DNA of 64,000 nucleotides. Source: Paragorgia papillata. Its lineage: Eukaryota > Cnidaria > Anthozoa > Scleralcyonacea > Coralliidae. A program made the translations under genes and the position numbers. The notes under the pieces were generated by a model. It saw nothing but the letters and a program-made list of their open reading frames with translations, had not been told where the DNA came from and did not search any database. The stretch is taken from contig JAWNZC010000302.1 of the NCBI GenBank assembly GCA_035771165.1, positions 333,501-397,500 on the forward strand, read 5' to 3'. Position 1 is the stretch's first letter; each line of letters starts with the position of its first letter. Of this stretch, positions 57,607 to 64,000 are shown piece after piece.

Positions 57607-58254
57607 TTAATGAAGATCTTAAACAGTTTATATCTTAAAGATTGTTGGTAAATCTGAACAATTAGAGCATGAATTGGATAAGTTTTAGACAATAAGGCTT
57701 GTCTTCAGGATTGTAAGTACTATTTACAGAACGAAGGACTACACAACGAACAAAGGACTTACAACACATGACGACGAAGGACTGCACTAATTAAACCCGA
57801 ACGTTGCTATTGGATGACTGCTTCATTATACAGAAAATACAATACGTTCAGTGACCGTGAAATTAGACAAATTGAACAAAACCATAGAACAATGACTGTT
57901 GCCGAGTTTCCAAACCATCCCCCTCCACTATGCTTCGAGGTAAGGTTAATAGCTACGATTATTAAATTAGTGATGTGAGCATGCGCTTTGATTTAGTATT
58001 AGTCTCACATTTTATATTCTACGTGACGTGCCATAAATAGCTGTTCTGATCATCATTTGTTATCGTCTTGTATGAGGACGCTACCAGCGTACCTCACTCA
58101 ATATAGTTGAATGCGAAGTGTCTGTACACGTGCTACAGAACTGATATCAGTGTCTGTAAATGTGATACAGAACTGATGTTTTTTTAAACAGTTCTGTATC
58201 ACATTTACAGACACTGATATCAGATCTGTATCGGGGTAAACAGACATTGATTAA

Positions 58255-58737
58255 AGGGTATAAGAAGACCTTTCACAATTTGGTATAAGAAGACCTTTCA
58301 CAATTTTTCCGTATCTGTTTTGGTTTTGGAAATATTTGGACCAAAGACAGCCTGCTGTCCGCCATCTTCGAATTATTTTCGATATGCATGTGACATAAGC
58401 AGGGTAAAGTGAAACTTTTATCTTGCCAACCTTATGACATTATGAGCTAGAAACTCGATTTTATTTCCAGTTTAAATTGACCTACAACATTTAAAAAGCC
58501 TTCCGTGGAAATTTGGTCACCCACGGAGTAGTTTCATCAGGTTTACCCTGCTTGTGACGTCACCAATTTCCTAGTTAATTAGACCCAATATTACAACAAG
58601 ATGGCGGACAGCACGCTGTCTTTGGTCGAAATATTTCAAAACACAAGAAAGATACAGACAAATTACAAGAGGTCTTCTTATACCATTTGACGAGGTCTTT
58701 CAAATGGGACAAATTTAATTTTTATTGCCAATACCCT
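58255..58737. mobile_element. Foldback MITE flanked by TTAA (family T), filled site
   Basis: TTAA (58251-58254) AGGGTATAAGAAGACCTTTC ... TTTTATTGCCAATACCCT TTAA (58738-58741). The flanks join to a sequence like the uninterrupted one at about 25128-25160 (ACTGATTAAACTTTAATTTC, then TTTTCCTCATGAATTA), which acts as an empty site. Confidence 0.93.
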
Positions 58738-58992
58738 TTAACCTTTTTTTTTAAATTTTCCTCATGAATTATTAATGAGTTTAATTAGAAATGCTCTTGT
58801 CCTTCGAAAATTACATTTTAATGGACTATTTCGATTAGCATTAACAATTGTAGTAAGCTTGCCGTTTGCTGTGGTGGAGTTCATAAACTGTTCCCAGTGT
58901 CGTTAAATTTATGAAGTATTTAAAATATATGTGCAGTGCAGTGCTACCAAACCATCTACAGTTGTTTCGAGTTGCTATCATAAATTTTGGAG

Positions 58993-60132
58993 GCTAAAGC
59001 AAGATTACAGTCAAAATGGAAATACCTTCGCACTTCTACTTCTGTAGTTTGTTCACAGGTAGCTCTAACATGTATTTTTTGTTTTAAACAGTATATACAT
59101 CCATACACACCTACATATTATATATAAATTACCGTATAGTTTAGTAGTGTCCTTGCTCTTGCCTCTTGTTGCTCCAAAAACAAGCCAAATCAAGAAGGAT
59201 TCAAGACAATCTCGTACACAGAGCCTGCGATACTTTTCGTCATTTTCTCGTAATCAATCCCCGCTCGGGAGGAAAGCAACACGTCATGGGTTGATGATCA
59301 CCCCATATCGGTTGTTACAGTTTATAAACGTGGAACAATTTATGCTCTGTGTAATGTTATAACATAGATAAACAAGTGTGCGAAGTTTTACGAAGAAAAT
59401 CGACGAGAAAGATTAGAATCATAAAGACAGAAGTATAGTTCGATATGGTTCGACGATCACCACATATTGCATGGAACATTGGAACGGAAGTGAATATTAA
59501 TGATTTTTTTCTTGCTTGTCTACATTTATAATTAAAGGGGATCGCTTGTCCATACTATTTATTCATTGTTTACAATTTACGAGCTGTTCTAACTTCCGTT
59601 AATCCGTTTAAAATTTGAATTTGAAATTCGAGGTTTCACTTCCGTTCCATGCTATATGCGGTGATCATCAAGCCATGACGGGAATTTGCTTTCCTCCCTT
59701 CTCTTATTATTTCTTCTCTCCGCCGGCGAGTTGGCCGAGCGGGGTTTGAGTACGAGAAAATCCTTGAATCCTTCATTCGACCTGTTTTTGGAGCAACAAG
59801 AGGCAAGAGCAAGGACACTACTAAACTATACGGTAATTTTACTAATTTACATACAATATGTATGTGTGTATGGATGTATATACTTTTTAAAACAAAAAAT
59901 ACATGTTAGAGCTCCCTGTGATAAAAAGTAGAATTTAGCTTTCATGGAATTTAATCATAATATAACGAATGTTTCGCCCAAATCGACACCAACAAATAAA
60001 TATAGATCAAGAATAAGCGACTTTTATCGCTAGATTTTTCTCACGTTTCTGTAGCAGCTACAGAAATACAGTAATACACAACAAACTACAGAAGCAGAAG
60101 TGGGAAGGTATTTCCATAATGACTGTAAATAT
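58993..60132. mobile_element. 1.14 kb foldback element
   Basis: TTACAGTCAAAATGGAAATA, then CCTTCGCACTTCTACTTCTG, is inverted at 60078-60128. The arms continue through CTAAACTATACGGTAATTT and CTCTTGCCTCTTGTTGCTCC, and both carry an open frame starting MSLLLPLVAPKT (59147 + and 59818 -). No known domain. Confidence 0.85.
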
Positions 60133-60244
60133 AGAGCATGAATTCAGCTTTGTAACAATCTTAGCTTGTTACAAAGCTGATCCGAGCTAGCCCGCTCGGG
60201 CTTGTGTTTACCTGAGAAGGGCTAGCTCGCCTAGCTGGGCTTGC

Positions 60245-60978
60245 TTGCTTGTTGTGCTAATTGCGTCATTTATTAGTCCTGGTTAAGACATAGCCTCCTT
60301 CGCAGGCGTTCTTTGCGGGCCTCGATATTTTCGTCCCCCACTAACGCTTCTGCTCAAACGAGCAACACATTCCGTTCCGAGAGATTGACCAATCAGAGAT
60401 AGGCTCCTAAAATCTGGCAGGCTGACCTTCACCTTGGCCATGTATACATTATACAAACATGACCGAGCTTGATGAAAGTTAACCGATCTAAATTCATATG
60501 AAAGGGAAGGGTTTTCGACTAAACAAATTACACATAACAATACCATCCCAGGACGGCTTTATTTAGCACGACAATGGTGTAATTTCATTGGTCCATGTAC
60601 ACAAAAGGAACGGAATGTGTTGCTCGTTTGAGCAGGCGTTAGTGGGGGACGGAAATATCGAGGCCCGCAAAGAACGTCTGTGAAGGAGGCTAGGTAAGAC
60701 ACGAAGTATCATTGTTTTAAATATGAACTGTACGCGAACAAGCAGAACTTGTGAATTGTTGATACGTCGAAAAAAGATGATAAAAACAAATTTTGTTGCG
60801 TGTACGAAGCTTTTTGTGCCAGCCCGGGTAGGCGAGCCAGACAGGTCAATCGTGTTTATTACATGGGGAAAAAACTAACCTGGGTGACCGAGATCTCGGT
60901 CTCACAAAACGAGATCTCGGCTAGGCGGGCTGGCTCGGCTTCCATATAAACACAAGATGAAAATTAACAAGAAATAAA
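60245..60978. repeat. Right arm of the long-range inverted repeat, split by a MITE
   Basis: Inverse of 51829-52150 at high similarity: CTTGTGAATTGTTGATACGT, TGCCAGCCCGGGTAGGCGAG, ATAAACACAAGATGAAAATT. The MITE at 60291-60692 interrupts it. It ends about 20 bases beyond the polycystin stop codon. Confidence 0.9.
60291..60692. mobile_element. 402-bp MITE with TAGCCTCCTTCGCAGGCG ends
   Basis: Ends TAGCCTCCTTCGCAGGCGTT and AACGTCTGTGAAGGAGGCTA; arms of about 100 bases (CTTTGCGGGCCTCGATATTT, then CACTAACGCTTCTGCTCA). Flanks GTTAAGACA and GGTAAGACA match at 8 of 9 bases. The uninterrupted arm at 52105-52125 shows the empty site. Confidence 0.87.
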
Positions 60979-61000
60979 AGCAGAATCACCCCTCCCACCA

Positions 61001-62383
61001 TTACTCAACAGCTACATCACTTTGCTCGCTACAGTCACTCCAATCAGACAACTCTTCTTCTTCAACGTCCAACGTGCTTTCTATTAAACACAAAAGCCTA
61101 AAGAAAAGATCCTTCTTCTCTTCGGGAACAGCGCAAAACTGTAGATCAATAACAGCCTCTTGTTCTAAACTGCCATTCAAAATGCAAACCAAATTATCCA
61201 ATCTTTCGCCGCGAGAATCCAACTCATCGAAGCATTTCTCAGTCGAATCAGGCAGCAAATTCTTTTGCTTTCTTCTTTTTTTCTTCTTTTTACCAGAAGA
61301 AACCTTTCCACGATGGAATTTGCCAAAGAAATTTGGAACAAGTTTTCCGGTCACGTAATCAATGATCTCAAATTCGTTTTCAATATCGGCGTGTTCTTCC
61401 TGAACTTCGGCAAACGAGTCGTTGATTATGGCTAGAAATATGTTCATTAGTACGAACCGTTTAATCCGACGAAGGAGAAGAAATACAACGAGCCTAAAGC
61501 GGGACTGACCCTTACCAAGGCATCGAAATCAAAGTCTCCCTAAGTCATGCTGAATTGAGTCACCATTGTCATCGTGAACGAGCTGTAGTCTTGGAGTTCT
61601 GAGCCGAATATCGTAAACGCGAACAACGCAAACGCAACAAAACCAATGAAGAACGGAATACAGAAACTTAAAATCGGTTTGCTGATTCGTGACAACGTCT
61701 TGCCAATGACAAGGAAGTTTTTATTGAATCGTAGTAGACGTAGAAATCGTAAATGTAGAAGAACACCAAGACACCAAGGTCGTAAGACAGAGCAGCGTCT
61801 GCGTTGCCTGCGTACTGGAAACCAACGTAGTCATTCGGATTTTCTCGTAACTGAATTAAATTTCGATCGACTTCGTAAAGACGCGCCAGAAGAGAATTAT
61901 CGTCGCGAATTCAGAGAAAACGAGAATGACTTCAACCCAGTTCCAGAAACCCTTGAAGTAAGCCCAGCGTTGTTTATAAACGAGCTTTCCTTCACGGTAA
62001 AAGAAATATACAGCATAAAGAATATGACCAGTACGTGGGCCAGTGTTTGGCCTCCGGTAAGATGAAGGTAGAATGGCGTGGCTTGGTACTGGACCCTAGT
62101 AGTGGCCGACGCAGAAGGCGGGAATTCTATGAAAATTGAGATAATACCAAATAAGTTCGTATTGGCGTTGTACACGGTAAATTCGACAAAAACAGCGCGC
62201 GTTTGAACGTCGATCCAGCCATTTGAATGCAAGTCAGCAACAACAGTGTAAGCCGTCATTGGATCGTAGCCGAGGTTGGCCACATAACCACCACCGCTGT
62301 ACATAGCGATTGTACCCCAGTAAGGAAAGCCGCGCAGTTCAATCATAGTCTGATGACGCCCATCTTTCAAGACAAGATACAAT
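61001..62383 (-). pseudogene. Polycystin last exon: TOP domain end, channel segments and C tail, disrupted
   Basis: Frame 1 runs RHQTMIELRGFPYWGTI, YSGGGYVANLGYDP, VQTRAVFVEFTVYNANTNLF and FFMLYISFTVKE, then breaks near 61990. The next frame reads GKLVYKQRWAYFKGFWNWVE to VFTKSIE and breaks near 61860. The next reads LRENPNDYVGFQYAGNADAA to LVFFYI and breaks near 61753. The next reads LRFLRLLRFNKNFLVIGKTL, then FCIPFFIGFVAFALFAFTIF and QFSMT, a TAG (61542-61540), then GDFDFDALVRVSPALGSLYF. It breaks near 61457 before MNIFLAIINDSFAEVQEEHA. The tail is acidic (VEEEELSDWSDCSEQSD) with a lysine-rich patch (GKKKKKRRKQK). Each break is cured by one base, usually in a run of 2-4 identical bases. The stop is at 61003-61001. 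Confidence 0.82.
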
Positions 62384-63784
62384 CTTTCCATTGGGTAAAA
62401 GAGCATTAGTGTTGATCACGTAAGCTTTTGGACTACCGCTTTTCAAAAGCCGCTTTTTCTTTCGACGATTTTTTCCGCTGTTTGCCGACATTATCGGATC
62501 CATCGCTCTTTTTTGCCGAATGTTTCAATACACCATTCTTTGTCTTCTTTCCGTTTGCTATAAGTTCAAACCATTCTTTCTCGGTCCCAGGACCACCAAT
62601 GTCTCTGCGCTTCCTCGAGGTGCCACTGACCAGTGGTTCCCAGCCGACACCGAAGGTTTCATCTTCTTCACTGGTGAGAGAATAACCAGCGTAACAATGA
62701 AGAATAGTGTCTTTAAAATAGCTTGGCACAGCACACGAGTCTAGAGTTGAAGGAAAGAGTTGTTGCATTAAAATTCATGAATTAAATAACATCCCATCCT
62801 ATCCAATCCCATCCAATCCCATCTCATCCCATTCCACCCAACCCATTCCCATCATATCCATCCAATCCCATTTTAACCCTTTTATCCCATTTTACCCCAT
62901 CCTATCACATCTTGTCCCACCCTCTCCCGTCCTATCCCATTTTATCCAATCATATCCCATCCTATGTCATCTTATCCCATATCCTCCCACCCTATCTCAT
63001 CTTATCCCATCCTATCTCATCATATCCCATTTTATCCCATCCTACCCCATTTTATCCCATCCTATCCCATATCCCATCCTATCCCATATTATCCCATCCT
63101 ATCTCATCATATCCCATTCCATCATATCCCATCCTACCCATCCTATCCCATTTTACCCAATCCTATCCCATTCTATCCCATCTCATCATATTCCATCCCA
63201 TCCTATCCCATCCCATCCCATCTCACCCTATCCTATCCCATCCAATCCCAACATATCCAATCATATCCCATTTTATCCCATCCTATCCCATTTTACCCAT
63301 CCTATCACATCTTGTCTCACCCTATCCCATCCCATCTTATACCATCTTATCCCACCCTATCTCATCTTATCCCATCCTATCCCATCCTATCCCTTTCCAT
63401 CATGTCCCATCCTACCCCATCATATCCCATTTTACACAATCCTATCCCATCCATCCCATCCTATCTCACCGTATCCAATCCCATCCTATCCCATCCTATC
63501 CGATGCTACCCTATCTCATTTATCCCATCCTATCCCATTTTATCACATCCTATCCTTTCATATCCCTATCCTATCCCACCCAATCGTTCCAATCCGCATA
63601 TCAAGTTTTGCATAATACCTTTCTCGACACGAAGCAGTCTGACACGCGGGACACCCACGAGATAATCCTCCATATTTGCGATGTAACCTTTCTCACTTTT
63701 CTGGCCATTGTACCAATCAGCAGCGTAGAGGCCTGGGATGAGCGTTTCACGAGCCCACATCCATAACGAGTCTTGATCAGAAAC
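61001..63784 (-). CDS. Polycystin-family channel gene, 3' part (gene-level entry; last exon apparently broken)
   Basis: Three coding blocks are visible: 63784-63619, 62740-about 62437, and about 62383-61001. Earlier exons lie right of the window. The sequence covers the polycystin extracellular (TOP) domain (GLYAADWYNGQ, LVGVPRVRLLRVEK, FPYWGTIAMYSGGGYVANL, VYNANTNLFGI), most of the ion-channel core (WAYFKGFWNWVEV; LRFLRLLRFNKN in a shifted frame; TQFSMT*GDFDFDAL; MNIFLAIINDSF) and an acidic cytoplasmic tail. Polycystins are TRP-like cation channels of cilia and other membranes. The first two exons are clean, but the last one needs four single-base corrections and carries a TAG at 61542-61540. 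It is either a decaying pseudogene or an assembly with uncorrected indels. PKD1-like versus PKD2-like subfamily is not settled. Confidence 0.85.
62437..62740 (-). CDS. Polycystin exon: middle of the TOP domain with a lysine-rich insert
   Basis: Acceptor CAACTCTAG|ACTC. The split codon gives Asp, then SCAVPSYFKDTILHCYAGYS, matching NDSCVVxxxFxxxIxxCY of polycystins, followed by FGVGWEPL. It then runs into an unusual charged stretch (GKKTKNGVLKHSAKKSDGS; KQRKKSSKEKAAFEKR) with no family counterpart I recognise. The frame stops at TAG just past 62437. A 53-base intron (GTAGTC...GGAAAG, 62436-62384) would restore the frame; a frameshift is the alternative. Confidence 0.8.
62785..63595. repeat. 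(ATCCCATCCT)n array in a polycystin intron
   Basis: TATCCCATCC/TTATCCCATT units fill the intron between the polycystin exons at 62740 and 63619. Open frames across it are artefacts. Confidence 0.96.
63619..63784 (-). CDS. Polycystin exon: start of the TOP domain
   Basis: Acceptor GTCACCAG|GTTTC and donor GAAAG|GTATTA, ending in phase 1. 55 codons reading VSDQDSLWMWARETLIPGLY, then ADWYNGQ and YLVGVPRVRLLRVEK. The family counterpart is GLYxxxWYNNQ...MLLGVPRLRQLKV. The frame is intact. Confidence 0.92.
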
Positions 63785-63814
63785 CTGGTGACGAGATTAA
63801 AAATAAAGAATTAA

Positions 63815-64000
63815 CGATATAATAAGATAAAGTAAGATGCGATAGGATAGAACACGATAAGATAGGACAAGATAGGATAACATAGGATAAGATAGGATAG
63901 GATAAGATAGGATAAGATAGGATAAGATAAGATAGGATAGGATAGGATAAGATAGGATAACATAGGATAAGATAAGATAGGATAGGATAAGATAGGATAA
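63815..64000. repeat. (GATAGGATAA)n array, runs off the window
   Basis: GATAAGATAG units on the + strand, the complement-like form of the pyrimidine array at 62785-63595, on the other side of one exon. Confidence 0.95.

Noticed and set aside
61461..61524. An intron from GTAAGG (about 61525) to TTTCTAG (about 61433) in polycystin
   Set aside because: The sites look good but removal would delete the conserved pore-lining helix (SLYFFSFV...MNIFLA), so the sequence between is coding with a frameshift.
61646..62065. 139-codon + strand frame rich in Arg
   Set aside because: It is the complement of the polycystin channel exon and has no family resemblance of its own.

Overview
This window is nuclear DNA from an animal. 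Four protein-coding genes with GT-AG introns can be recognised, and the rest is an unusually dense mass of transposon copies, foldback elements and tandem repeats. Nothing looks bacterial, viral or organellar. The CR1/L2-like LINE fragments, the pogo/CENP-B-like transposase relic and the many terminal-inverted-repeat elements, in a moderately AT-rich genome with copine, tropomodulin and polycystin genes, suggest a marine invertebrate, perhaps a cnidarian. That guess rests on general resemblance only.

Gene layout. (1) The last coding exon of an unidentified + strand gene lies at 689-996; it encodes a tyrosine-rich tail with an NPxY-type motif. (2) A complete copine gene runs on the - strand from the start codon at 36631 to the stop at 2378. 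It has 15 coding exons, all joining in phase into a 517-residue protein (two C2 domains and a copine A domain), spread over 34 kb because the introns are full of repeats. (3) A complete tropomodulin gene runs on the + strand from 45890 to 55836, with 8 coding exons and 332 residues. (4) The 3' half of a polycystin-family channel gene runs on the - strand from beyond 64000 to 61001. Its last exon carries four apparent single-base frameshifts and an in-frame stop. Genes 1 and 2 converge, 2 and 3 diverge, and 3 and 4 converge.

Repeats. Copine introns hold homopurine GGAA arrays, an array of CRE-like TGACGTCA palindromes, a 3.44 kb foldback element with a perfect 9-bp target duplication, and several smaller elements with 9-bp or TTAA target sites. 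Intron 2 (11.7 kb) holds a LINE interrupted by at least two later insertions, a pogo-like relic and many MITEs. The 9 kb between copine and tropomodulin holds a 2 kb GAT-type minisatellite just upstream of copine, tRNA-like tandem repeats, a hAT-like MITE and two TTAA foldbacks. Tropomodulin introns hold several minisatellites, and a 0.3 kb inverted repeat pair (51.83 kb and 60.98 kb) brackets its last two exons.

The genes share no obvious pathway. Copine is a calcium-dependent membrane-binding protein, tropomodulin caps actin pointed ends, and polycystin is a cation channel.
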